From positions 1-64,000 of the forward strand of contig JBMTCG010000001.1 of assembly GCA_049430665.1 (NCBI GenBank): a DNA stretch of 64,000 bases, written 5' to 3'. Position numbers and translations under genes: made by a program. The stretch is from JAHEZL01 sp049430665. GTDB lineage: Bacteria; Bacteroidota; Bacteroidia; Flavobacteriales_C; GCA-002722245. Shown here piece by piece: positions 26,827-35,280 of this stretch; position 1 is the stretch's first letter; each line of letters starts with the position of its first letter. The notes below the pieces were generated by a model. It was given only the letters and a program-made list of their open reading frames with translations, ran no database searches and had not been told where the DNA came from.

Positions 26827-27933
26827 CTACTTATTCGCTTTCTCTACCGACCACCCCATTGAAACTCCAAACTGCCATCCATCTTTGTTAGGAATTGCAT
26901 AAAGGTTAACAGGCATATTTAAGCTACCCGATGTAAAGGTTCTACCTACTGCAAAAATCCAGTTCGATGTAATTTGCGGAACACCTCTGCTGTCTAATCT
27001 CGATGAAATGTTAGCCTTTTCATTTTCTTGTAAATCACTTTTCAAAAGCCATAAACCGTCTCTGTAAAAACCATCTGCTTTTCTTTGCACGGTGAATAGG
27101 GGTCCGAAACCAAATTCAATTTTCGATTTCTTGAAACGAAAACCATTTACAATAGAAAAAGATGGAATAAATTTTTGTTGTTCCATACCGCCCACCATAC
27201 CAACAAATTCAACCAATGCCATCATTTCTCCAGAATTCATGTATCGCTTTTCTGTATGATAACCAAATTGAGTTAGAAAAGGCATACCATCAAAGCCACC
27301 ATCACTTTTCGAGTTTTTAAAAATGTTCGCATTTTGCTCGGTTAACATCGATACACCAAAACGCGGACCCGATAAATTCAATTTTCTAACGTTTGGTTTT
27401 TCCACTAAATCGCTTTCTTGTTTTTCAAACAAATACAATTTTTCTAATTCGGTAACAGTAGTATCACCAAATAAACCCTGCACCGCAAAACGAAGCAGAG
27501 TAGTCATTTCCAAAGGTTGGTAAATGTAATTCTTCACAACACTTGCTTCCAAGGCTTCTGTTTTTACATTGTATTGTCGGAAACTAACTGCCAACATTCT
27601 TCCAATTTTTTCTACTGTACCCGAAACAACAAAATCCAATTTTAATTCTTTACCTGCTCTAATCACACAGGTTTTACTCACACAATTTGTTTTCTCAATA
27701 CTGTTCGTCTTATAGAAGTTATCAATTTCATAGCGATCAACTACTTCGAACTTGCCGATTTTCTCAGTTTCCATTCTTACCATGGTGGTAATTTCACTTT
27801 GCGACAATTCAACATTTTGCACATCAATATAAGTAACACCTAATAAAGGCTTTGCTGTGCTTTGCGCGAAAACTGTTGTTCCACTTAAAATAGCTACAAA
27901 CATTGCCGACTTAATTCTGTTGGAGAGTTTCAT
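26827..27933 (-). CDS. Secreted protein with CsgG/LpoB-like domain
   Basis: 368 residues with a signal peptide (MKLSNRIKSAMFVAILSGTTVFAQ). Residues about 28-150 look like the CsgG/LpoB/TolB-N-type alpha-beta fold (FEVVDRYEIDNFYKTNSIEK, then CVIRAGKELKLDFVVSGTVEK), which in other proteins mediates periplasmic assembly contacts. The second half (about 190-365) is rich in aromatic-Gly alternation and could be beta-strands of an outer-membrane or surface domain. The exact role is unknown. It ends with a clear terminator. Confidence 0.65.
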   Translation of the reverse strand: MKLSNRIKSAMFVAILSGTTVFAQSTAKPLLGVTYIDVQNVELSQSEITTMVRMETEKIGKFEVVDRYEIDNFYKTNSIEKTNCVSKTCVIRAGKELKLDFVVSGTVEKIGRMLAVSFRQYNVKTEALEASVVKNYIYQPLEMTTLLRFAVQGLFGDTTVTELEKLYLFEKQESDLVEKPNVRKLNLSGPRFGVSMLTEQNANIFKNSKSDGGFDGMPFLTQFGYHTEKRYMNSGEMMALVEFVGMVGGMEQQKFIPSFSIVNGFRFKKSKIEFGFGPLFTVQRKADGFYRDGLWLLKSDLQENEKANISSRLDSRGVPQITSNWIFAVGRTFTSGSLNMPVNLYAIPNKDGWQFGVSMGWSVEKANK

Positions 27934-28043
27934 AAAATTTGGTTTAAAAATTATGAAGCAAAACTATTCCCAAAACAAGGGCGAGAAATATTACATAATG
28001 CTGAATGAAAAATAAAATTTGCAGAAATTGCAAATCCCAGGTT

Positions 28044-30527
28044 CTATAGACCATTCTGTTTTTTGGTACCGCGAATAGCAGGGTGATTCCAAGGGTCATC
28101 GGGCCAAGCATGTTTGGGATAACGCGGCTTTAATTCTTTACGAACTTCAAAATAAGTATTCTCCCAAAAGCTTTTTAAATCGCCCGTAATTTGAACTGGT
28201 TTGTAAGCAGGAGAAAGCAAATGCATCAACAAAGAAATTTTATTGTTGTTCACTTTAGGTGTTTCTGCCAATCCAAAAACTTCTTGAATACGAACGGCCA
28301 TTACTGGTGCCGATGCAGAAGCAAAATATTCTAAAGTGATGTGCGAACCACTTGGCACTTCCATTTTTGCTGGAGCCAATTTATTTAGTTCTTGTTGTTT
28401 GCTGTAATCTAAAAAGTGAAAAAGAATATCGTGCAAATTGAGTTTTTTTAAATCGTCATTCGATTTAATATTTACCAAATAAGGTAAGAGCCATTCTTCA
28501 GCAATGGATAGCAAATATTCGGTAGAAACATCGGGCCAATCTTGCTCGCTATTCCATTTCTTCAACGAAAGAATTCTATTTTGAAATTGCGTTACTTCCT
28601 TATTCCAATCCAATAAATGCGCTCCGTCTTTTTTAATCGCTTCGCAAATCACTTGCTGAATTTTTTCTTGATCGGGCTTAGGCAATGGAGTAGATTTTAA
28701 AACAATACTTCCCAAACGCATTTCGCGCACAGCCACCAGCGCACCTTTTTTAGAATTCCATTGAATGATTTCTTTTTCTTTGAGCAGAGGCATCAAATCT
28801 TTTGGATTGAGTGAAGAGGCCAAGAATATTTTTCCCACGCCGTCACGCGCATCTAAATTGGCAATAGCGAGCCACGGTTCATGCGCTAAGTCATCTTGGT
28901 GATGTGCTTGCGCTAAATTTCCTCCCGACAATTGAAATTGTGCATTGTTTCCCGGCCTTGCGCAAGCTATTCTTTCAGGATAAGCATGCACCAACAACAC
29001 TCCCGTTTCATATGGATCTACAAGAGAATTATTTTCTTCACTTTTAAACATTGAGCGGTATTGCTCGGCAATTTTTGCAATACGACTGAATTTTCTTCCC
29101 ACCGATTTTCGTGCTCTTTCTCTGCGCAATGCTTCAATACGCAAATTGATATCTATTCCACTTTCTTTTCCTAAGGGGTCTCTTTCTTCTAACAATGCAG
29201 CGATATCTGCAGCCAAATGTACCCTATCATTTTCAGCAGCAATCAACATCATATGCGCCACACGCGGATGACAAGGCAAAGCATGCATCTTTTTTCCGTG
29301 CTCGGTAATTTTTCCATTTTCCAAAGCATTCAGTTCTTCCAACAATTCTTTTGCGGTAACAATATGATGCAAAGGCGGCGGCGTTAACCAAGTTAATGAA
29401 TTGATGTTTTGCACTCCCCACACTGCCATATCTAAAACGAAGGAAGCTAAATCGGCTTCCACAATTTCGGGAGTGCGATGTTCAGCTAATTTAGCATGCA
29501 TGGGTTTAGTCCAGAGGCGATAGCATACGCCAGGCGACAATCTACCAGCTCTTCCTGCACGTTGATCGGCGCTGTCCTTAGAAATTTGTATAGTTTCTAA
29601 TTTTGATAAACCTGAGCGCGCATCAAATTTTTGCACTCTTCCATAACCCGAATCCACCACCACTTTAATTCCTTCAATGGTTAAAGAAGTCTCGGCAATA
29701 GAAGTGGCAATCACCACTTTTCGCGTTCCCGATTTAGAAGGCATAATTGCCGCCATTTGCTGATGCGGCGGTAAGTTTCCATACAAAGGATGAATTTCAA
29801 TTCCACTGGTGCGCTGCAAAATTTCTTCGCATTTTCGTATTTCACCTTCGCCTGGTAAAAAAACCAGCACATCACCTTTTTGTTCGCTCAAGGCTCGATT
29901 TACTGTAAATGCTGCAGCTTCCGCCAGCATAAAAACATCTGGCTGTTCGGTATAAATGATATCTACTGGATATTGTTTTCCTAAACTTTCTACAACAGGA
30001 GCCTGCAATAAATTTTTTAGTTCTTCTAAATTGAGCGTTGCCGACATTACCAAAATGCGCAAATCATCGCGCAAAATTTGTTGCGCGTCTCTGCACAAAG
30101 CCAAGGCTACATCAGCAAAAATACTGCGCTCATGAAACTCATCGAAAATCACAATACCAATTCCTTCTAACGAATTATCTTGTTGCAACATTCGTGTAAG
30201 AATACCTTCCGTTACGACTTCAATTTTTGTTTTTGACGAAACGCGTGATTCGAATCGAATGCGGTAACCAACGGTTTCTCCTACTTGTTCTCCCAATAAT
30301 TCCGCCATTCGCGTAGCAACAGTTTTAGCTGCTAATCTGCGTGGCTCCAACATAATTATTTTCTGATCCTTCAACCATTTCTCTTCCAACAAAGCCAAAG
30401 GCACCAAAGTACTTTTACCAGCACCCGGTGGCGCGCTTAAAATTACTGTAGTGTTTTGTGCTAACGAATTTTGAAGTTCATGGAGCACATCGCAGATGGG
30501 AAGATTTGTTTGTTGGATATTGATCAT
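28044..30527 (-). CDS. hrpB: ATP-dependent RNA helicase HrpB
   Basis: 827 residues from the ATG at 30527 (MINIQQTNLPICDVL); a longer frame adds six residues. DEAH-type superfamily 2 helicase motifs: Walker A SAPPGAGKSTLVPL, motif II IFDEFHERS (DEFH is normal for HrpB), MSATLNLEEL, and motif VI DQRAGRAGR. The C-terminal HrpB domain is present, ending near RYPKHAWPDDPWNHPA, a segment diagnostic for the family. The cellular role is poorly known; RNA remodelling is assumed. Confidence 0.95.
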   Translation of the reverse strand: MINIQQTNLPICDVLHELQNSLAQNTTVILSAPPGAGKSTLVPLALLEEKWLKDQKIIMLEPRRLAAKTVATRMAELLGEQVGETVGYRIRFESRVSSKTKIEVVTEGILTRMLQQDNSLEGIGIVIFDEFHERSIFADVALALCRDAQQILRDDLRILVMSATLNLEELKNLLQAPVVESLGKQYPVDIIYTEQPDVFMLAEAAAFTVNRALSEQKGDVLVFLPGEGEIRKCEEILQRTSGIEIHPLYGNLPPHQQMAAIMPSKSGTRKVVIATSIAETSLTIEGIKVVVDSGYGRVQKFDARSGLSKLETIQISKDSADQRAGRAGRLSPGVCYRLWTKPMHAKLAEHRTPEIVEADLASFVLDMAVWGVQNINSLTWLTPPPLHHIVTAKELLEELNALENGKITEHGKKMHALPCHPRVAHMMLIAAENDRVHLAADIAALLEERDPLGKESGIDINLRIEALRRERARKSVGRKFSRIAKIAEQYRSMFKSEENNSLVDPYETGVLLVHAYPERIACARPGNNAQFQLSGGNLAQAHHQDDLAHEPWLAIANLDARDGVGKIFLASSLNPKDLMPLLKEKEIIQWNSKKGALVAVREMRLGSIVLKSTPLPKPDQEKIQQVICEAIKKDGAHLLDWNKEVTQFQNRILSLKKWNSEQDWPDVSTEYLLSIAEEWLLPYLVNIKSNDDLKKLNLHDILFHFLDYSKQQELNKLAPAKMEVPSGSHITLEYFASASAPVMAVRIQEVFGLAETPKVNNNKISLLMHLLSPAYKPVQITGDLKSFWENTYFEVRKELKPRYPKHAWPDDPWNHPAIRGTKKQNGL

Positions 30528-30545
30528 TGATGCAAATGTAATCAA

Positions 30546-30569
30546 GTAGAGACGAATTGCATTCGTCTT
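30546..30569. repeat. REP-like small palindrome
   Basis: GTAGAGACGAATTGC followed by ATTCGTCTT: 8-bp arms AGACGAAT / ATTCGTCT with a 3-nt loop, in the short divergent gap upstream of hrpB. A related but decayed unit (GTAGAGACATAAAATG then TTGCGTCTCC) lies at 39267-39292. Confidence 0.5.
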
Positions 30570-30607
30570 GAATAGATTAATTCCAATAAGATTATTATTT
30601 TTAGGAG

Positions 30608-31105
30608 ATGAAAAAAACTTTATTTCTCATTATACCAATCTTCCTATTACTGCTGAATTCATTTTCTATCGGCGATTTCACAACAGAAGAACAATTGGCA
30701 CAAAAAATTGTTAGTGCATTGCACAACAATGATAAAGAAGCTATTTTAAAATTAGTAACTACAGAAAAAGATTGGATTTAAATAATTGACAGCAGTTATG
30801 CAAATGATTCAACCAAAAAAAATATGAAACTTGTTATGGCGCAAGATAGTGGAGAAACGATTAAGAAAATAATTTACAAATTCGATGAAATAACTAAAAA
30901 ATTAACAGATAAAAATTGTCTTCCAAATTTCACTATAACTAAGATAACACCGGAAAAACAAACACTAAAAAGCAACATAGAATTAGGAAAATTAGATATT
31001 GAAATTACTTGTGGAATCAATCAAGAAACAATTACAGTTAAAATTATCAAAACCAAAAGTGGCTGGAAAATTCTTGAAAAATTAAAATTAATCTATAGAG
31101 AATAA
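30608..31105 (+). pseudogene. Small secreted protein gene with one in-frame nonsense codon
   Basis: A frame of 166 codons opens with ATG at 30608, giving a signal peptide (MKKTLFLIIPIFLLLNSFS) and a helical stretch LAQKIVSALHNNDKEAILKL. TAA interrupts it at 30779-30781, after which the same frame continues to 31105. The second half ends GWKILEKLKLIYRE, which resembles the last strand of NTF2/SnoaL-like proteins, so the fold may be a small secreted NTF2-like domain (tentative). There is no frameshift. The stop fits a former Gln, Lys or Glu codon. The terminal TAA overlaps the next ATG (TAATG). Confidence 0.7.
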
Positions 31106-31755
31106 TGAACCCAAAAGTCGACGCCTTCTTCTCCAACCTCACTCAATGGCAAGATGAACTTGCGCAACTGCGTGAAATTGTTTTGGATTGCGGACTCACT
31201 GAAGAACTCAAATGGGGTGTGCCATGCTACACTTACAAAAACGCGAACATCATCATAATTCATGGGTTTAAGCAATACTGTGCACTCATGTTTTTCAAAG
31301 GCGTATTACTTGCCGACTCCGATAAAATATTAATTCAACAAACTAAAAACGTACAAGAAACTAGGCAAGTGCGATTCACCAATGTGAAAGAAATTGCGAA
31401 ACTTGAAGCTGTCTTGAAAGCGTATGTTTTTGAAGCGATTGAAATAGAAAAAGCGGGATTGAAAGTGCCATTAAAAAAAACGGAAGATTTTGAAATGCCT
31501 AAAGAGCTACAAAATAAATTCAAAGAAAATACGGCATTAAAAAAAGCATTTGAAGCACTAACTCCAGGCCGACAAAGAGGTTATCTTCTCCATTTCACTG
31601 GTTCACAAAATTCAAAAACCAGAGAAGCAAGAATTGAAAAATATATTCCTAGAATTATAAAGGGACAAGGATTTAACGATTGTGTTTGCGGACTCTCGAA
31701 AAGAATGCCGAACTGCGATGGATCGCATAAATTTTTAAAAGAAGCAAAAGAATAA
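31105..31755 (+). CDS. DUF1801/YdeI-like protein with C-terminal CDGSH iron-sulfur motif
   Basis: 216 residues. The N-terminal 110 residues are a DUF1801-type domain (LKWGVPCYTYKNANII); the middle is the YdeI/OmdA helical region (LTPGRQRGYLLHFTGSQNSK, TREARIEKYIP). The last 20 residues contain CVCGLSKRMPNCDGSH, which fits exactly the CDGSH signature C-x-C-x2-S-x3-P-x-C-D-G-S-H that binds a 2Fe-2S cluster in mitoNEET-type proteins. A redox or cluster-transfer property is therefore possible; the substrate is unknown. Its start overlaps the preceding stop codon by one base, so it may depend on translation of the broken gene upstream. Confidence 0.85.
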   Translation: MNPKVDAFFSNLTQWQDELAQLREIVLDCGLTEELKWGVPCYTYKNANIIIIHGFKQYCALMFFKGVLLADSDKILIQQTKNVQETRQVRFTNVKEIAKLEAVLKAYVFEAIEIEKAGLKVPLKKTEDFEMPKELQNKFKENTALKKAFEALTPGRQRGYLLHFTGSQNSKTREARIEKYIPRIIKGQGFNDCVCGLSKRMPNCDGSHKFLKEAKE

Positions 31756-31768
31756 TCACAACAACAAA

Positions 31769-32341
31769 ATGTCGGAATTAGCACAATATATCAAATCATA
31801 CTTTGGCGTTGTTCAGGAAAAAGAGTTAGAAACCATCGTTGCTCTTTTTAAAAAAACAACTTTGCAAAAAGGAGATTACTTTTTGAAAACCGGTAAACCA
31901 TCGAATCATCTCAGCTTCATTCAATCGGGATTGATGCGCATTTTTGTGAGTAACGAAGAGAAGGAGATAACACAATGGATTTGTACAAAAGGATATTTTA
32001 TTACCGATCTATCTAGCTTCATTTTTCAAACGCCTGCACGATGGAATATTCAAGCTCTGACTAATGTTGAATTGTTTACGATTAGTCGAGAAGATTACAA
32101 TAAAATCGGACAACTTATTCCGGCGTGGCATCAACTAGAAAAACTTTTCATTGCGCGTTGTTTCACTATGTTAGAAGACAGAATATTTAGTCATTTATCA
32201 ATGTCGGCAGAAGAGCGTTATCAATTCTTTTTTCAGCACAACAAAGAACTATTCAATCAAGTTCCGTTGCAATACATCGCCTCCATGTTGGGCATGACTC
32301 CAGAAACATTCAGCAGAATAAGGAAGAAAAGCATTTCTTGA
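31769..32341 (+). CDS. Crp/Fnr-family transcriptional regulator
   Basis: 190 residues. A cyclic-nucleotide-binding beta-roll (about 20-115: LQKGDYFLKTGKPSNHLSFI, QSGLMRIFVSNEEKE) is followed by the long dimer helix and a C-terminal helix-turn-helix (QVPLQYIASMLGMTPETFSR). No Cys cluster for an Fe-S sensor is visible, so it is a Crp-like type with unknown effector. It starts 13 bp after the CDGSH-motif protein, probably in one operon, and is followed by an SRPBCC protein. Confidence 0.9.
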   Translation: MSELAQYIKSYFGVVQEKELETIVALFKKTTLQKGDYFLKTGKPSNHLSFIQSGLMRIFVSNEEKEITQWICTKGYFITDLSSFIFQTPARWNIQALTNVELFTISREDYNKIGQLIPAWHQLEKLFIARCFTMLEDRIFSHLSMSAEERYQFFFQHNKELFNQVPLQYIASMLGMTPETFSRIRKKSIS

Positions 32342-32401
32342 TATTTGTCAAGAGCATGAACTCTTATCTTTCGCACCTTTACCAAAACTAAAATAAAGGT
32401 T

Positions 32402-32839
32402 ATGGCAAAGGAAATTAAAACTCAAATTGTAATTAATGCAAGCGCCGAAAAAGTGTGGAAAGTGCTCACCAATTTTTCGCAATATCCAGAATGGAATTCT
32501 TTCATAAAGCCGATTACTGGAGAAGTTAATGAAGGATACACTTTTGCAGCCCACATTCATCCTCCCAGTGGAAAAGCAATGAAATTTAAACCAAAAGTAT
32601 TAGCGTTTAAAGAGAACAAAGAATTTAGATGGTTGGGACACTTTCTATTCAAAGGATTGTTTGATGGAGAGCACAAATTTGAATTGATATCGAATGATGA
32701 TGGAAGCACTACTTTCATTCAAAGTGAAAAATTTACAGGCATACTAGTTCCCTTGTTTAAAACAATGTTAGAGACCAATACTGTGCAAGGATTCAACAAC
32801 ATGAATGCTGAATTAAAATACAGAGTAGAAGAAAATTAA
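32402..32839 (+). CDS. SRPBCC-domain protein
   Basis: 145 residues with the START/Bet v1-like pattern: the opening strand and helix TQIVINASAEKVWKVLTNFS, then YPEWNSFIKPITGEV, and a long C-terminal helix (FNNMNAELKYRVEEN). Such proteins form a hydrophobic pocket for lipids or small aromatics; the ligand is unknown. It may belong to the operon starting at 30608. Its end overlaps the convergent K+-channel gene by 4 bp. Confidence 0.85.
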   Translation: MAKEIKTQIVINASAEKVWKVLTNFSQYPEWNSFIKPITGEVNEGYTFAAHIHPPSGKAMKFKPKVLAFKENKEFRWLGHFLFKGLFDGEHKFELISNDDGSTTFIQSEKFTGILVPLFKTMLETNTVQGFNNMNAELKYRVEEN

Positions 32840-33159
32840 TGATGCTCCTTCTCTTTAGGTTTGCGCATGTGCTTTGAGTAGTGCTGATAAATGGTATTGA
32901 TGAAAGTTAAGATGATACCAATACCAATGATGATGTAAAAGATGGTGAAGATTTTACCTATATCGGTTTGCGGAGAGAAATCACCATAGCCAACGGTAGA
33001 TAATGTTGTAACACAAAAATAAATAGAATCTACCCAACTCCAACCTTCAATATAATGATAAGCAATGGTGCCCACCAACAACACAAAAGCTGTGGTAATG
33101 AGTAAATCACGATAACCTTTGTCGAGTAAGAAAGAAAGTATAGTGCGGAAGAAAATCAT
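32836..33159 (-). CDS. Two-TM potassium channel
   Basis: 107 residues: an outer helix (LLITTAFVLLVGTIAYHYI), a pore helix and the selectivity filter TLSTVGYGDFSP, then an inner helix (IFTIFYIIIGIGIILTFI). A short basic C-terminus follows, without an RCK domain. The TVGYGD filter is diagnostic of K+ selectivity. Four copies should form a channel. The family is widespread in Bacteroidota; gating is unknown. Confidence 0.92.
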   Translation of the reverse strand: MIFFRTILSFLLDKGYRDLLITTAFVLLVGTIAYHYIEGWSWVDSIYFCVTTLSTVGYGDFSPQTDIGKIFTIFYIIIGIGIILTFINTIYQHYSKHMRKPKEKEHH

Positions 33160-33328
33160 ATTACAATAATAGATTGATTAAAGATAGGAGTTTCTGATAA
33201 TTCTCAATTGGGAAAATGAAATTCCTCACTATCAAAATATTGCTTGTGTAACAAACATCACTGTGCAATCCTTTTTCATTGGTGAAATTTGTCTCATGAA
33301 AATTATTTCACACGATAAAAAAGTAAAA

Positions 33329-33709
33329 ATGGAATTGCAAAACATCATCATATTGGCAATAATAGGTATAGCTTCAGGTATTCTAAGCGGAACCATGGGC
33401 TTGGGTGGTGCCATTATCATAATACCCGCTTTAGTGATGGTATTGGGTTTTTCTCAACAGATGGCACAAGGCACTACATTAATGATGATGGTACTGCCTG
33501 TTGGCGCCATGGCAGCCTATCACTACCATCAGCAAGGATTTGTAGATATAAAAGCTTCACTCATCATGGGCGCCTTCTTTTTTATAGGCGGCTACTACGG
33601 CGCAAAAATGGCTGTAAATATTCCTCAAGATATTCTCAAAAAAGTATTTGCGCTGATGCTTATCATCATTGCTGTAAAAATGCTGTTTTTTGAAAAAGTA
33701 CAACAATAA
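33329..33709 (+). CDS. Half-size TauE/SafE-family transporter
   Basis: 126 residues from the ATG at 33329 (MELQNIIILAIIG); earlier in-frame ATGs at 33263 and 33296 add a non-hydrophobic leader. About four membrane helices are present, with the family's Gly-rich repeat GIASGILSGTMGLGGA at the N-terminus. Full-size TauE/SafE proteins have two such repeats, so this unit may work as a dimer. It precedes a persulfide dioxygenase-rhodanese gene by 18 bp, which points to export of sulfite or another sulfur oxyanion. Confidence 0.85.
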   Translation: MELQNIIILAIIGIASGILSGTMGLGGAIIIIPALVMVLGFSQQMAQGTTLMMMVLPVGAMAAYHYHQQGFVDIKASLIMGAFFFIGGYYGAKMAVNIPQDILKKVFALMLIIIAVKMLFFEKVQQ

Positions 33710-33727
33710 CTTTTTAATTTTCTCTAT

Positions 33728-35080
33728 ATGGAAATCAAACAATTTGAAGACAAAAATTTGGCGCATTATTCTTATGCCATTTACAGTGAAGGTGAAATCG
33801 CATTGATTGATCCTGCAAGAAATCCGAAACCGTACTACGATTTCGCTAAAGAAAAAAACGCGAAAATTGTAGCCGTAATTGAAACGCATCCACATGCCGA
33901 TTTTGTGAGCAGTCATTTAGAAATTTCGCAAGATATGGGTGCCGCAATTTACGTGAGTAAATTGTTGGGTGCCGAATGTCCTCACCAAGCTTTTGATGAA
34001 GGACAAAACATCACCATTGGCAAAATAAAATTGAAAGCATTAAACACTCCGGGTCATTCGCCAGACAGCATTAGCATTGTTGTCGAGAACGAAACAGGAA
34101 AAGACGAAGCAGTTTTTACTGGAGATACTTTATTTATTGGCGATTGTGGCCGACCAGACTTGCGAGAAAACGCAGGTAACATCACTGCAAAAAGAGCCGA
34201 CTTGGCCAAACAAATGTATCATTCTTTGAGAGATAAAATGCTGCCATTAAATGATGAAGTACTGGTATATCCAGCGCATGGTGCCGGAAGTTTATGTGGC
34301 AAAGGATTAAGTGCAGCCAACGCGAGTACCATTGGCGATGAAAAGAAAAGGAACTGGAGTTTACAAAACATGCGTGAAGAAGAATTTGTAGTAAAATTAT
34401 TGAGCGATCAACCATTTATTCCGCACTATTTCACCTACGATGTAGCAGTAAATAAAAAAGGTGCCGAAGGTTTTAGCAAAGCTGTAAACAAAGTTGTTCG
34501 TCGCGAACCAATAACATGCACTTCATGTGCGAAAGCACTAAAAAATGATGTACTGGTAATAGATACCCGTCAGCATTTACAATTTAAAAAATCGCATTTA
34601 AATGGTGCCATCAACTTAATGAATGACACTAAGTTTGAAACATGGTTAGGCAGTATTGTTCAACCACACGAAGCTTACTATTTAGTTGCAGAAAATGAAG
34701 AAATATTGACCGAACTCATTGAGCGTGCAGCAAAAATTGGTTACGAACAAAACATTGCCATGGCCTTCGTTTCTTCTTATGGAAATAGCAAAATAGAAGT
34801 ATTCGATAGTGCTAAATTATCTGATCAACCAGATGATTATACCATTGTAGATATTCGCAATGAAAGCGAAGTAAAAACTCAGAAAATATTTGCCAACTCA
34901 ATCAACATTCCACTTTACGAATTGCGCGAACGCATCAATGAAATACCTACTCAAAAGCCTATTTTAATCCATTGTGCTGGAGGTTACCGCAGCGCAGCAG
35001 GAACTAGTATTGTAAAAGGGCTTTTAGAAGATAAGGTAAAAGTTTTTGATTTAAGTGAGGAGGTGGTGAAATTCAAGTAA
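33728..35080 (+). CDS. Persulfide dioxygenase (ETHE1-like MBL fold) fused to two rhodanese domains
   Basis: 450 residues. The N-terminal metallo-beta-lactamase domain has THPHADFVSSH, NTPGHSPDSISIV, TGDTLFIGDCGRPDLR and YPAHGAGSLC, the ETHE1 pattern with a single iron site. A first rhodanese-like domain (about 260-345) has no Cys at the active-loop position (YLVAENEE), so it is probably inactive; the second (about 365-450) has the intact loop HCAGGYRS. The protein should oxidise glutathione- or other low-molecular-weight persulfide to sulfite and pass sulfur via rhodanese. It pairs with the TauE-like transporter directly upstream. Confidence 0.93.
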   Translation: MEIKQFEDKNLAHYSYAIYSEGEIALIDPARNPKPYYDFAKEKNAKIVAVIETHPHADFVSSHLEISQDMGAAIYVSKLLGAECPHQAFDEGQNITIGKIKLKALNTPGHSPDSISIVVENETGKDEAVFTGDTLFIGDCGRPDLRENAGNITAKRADLAKQMYHSLRDKMLPLNDEVLVYPAHGAGSLCGKGLSAANASTIGDEKKRNWSLQNMREEEFVVKLLSDQPFIPHYFTYDVAVNKKGAEGFSKAVNKVVRREPITCTSCAKALKNDVLVIDTRQHLQFKKSHLNGAINLMNDTKFETWLGSIVQPHEAYYLVAENEEILTELIERAAKIGYEQNIAMAFVSSYGNSKIEVFDSAKLSDQPDDYTIVDIRNESEVKTQKIFANSINIPLYELRERINEIPTQKPILIHCAGGYRSAAGTSIVKGLLEDKVKVFDLSEEVVKFK

Positions 35081-35131
35081 TCAAACTACTATCCACTTTT
35101 TTAAGTCCGCGTAACTATTGTGCGCTGGCCC

Positions 35132-35234
35132 GAGCCAAAATACGGGCGCGCGGAAAGGCAGTGAACCATATTTTTAATTCGGATAAAAGGAGAATTAAAA
35201 ATATGGAGAGCGGGCTGGCAGTATATTTTGGCTC
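35132..35234. repeat. Nested inverted-repeat element (MITE/REP-like)
   Basis: This lies in the 200-bp gap between convergent genes. Outer arms GAGCCAAAATA (35132-35142) and TATTTTGGCTC (35224-35234) enclose perfect 15-bp inner arms (35166-35180 and 35192-35206, CCATATTTTTAATTC and its complement) around an 11-nt loop. The segment between has high GC (GGGCGCGCGG), unlike the surroundings. No coding potential is credible. A mobile MITE-like unit or a structured RNA is possible. A T-rich stretch follows the element up to 35273. Confidence 0.6.
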
Positions 35235-35280
35235 TTGGCTTTTTTGCTTCGTTTTTTTGCCAAGAAAAAAATGAAGTCCC

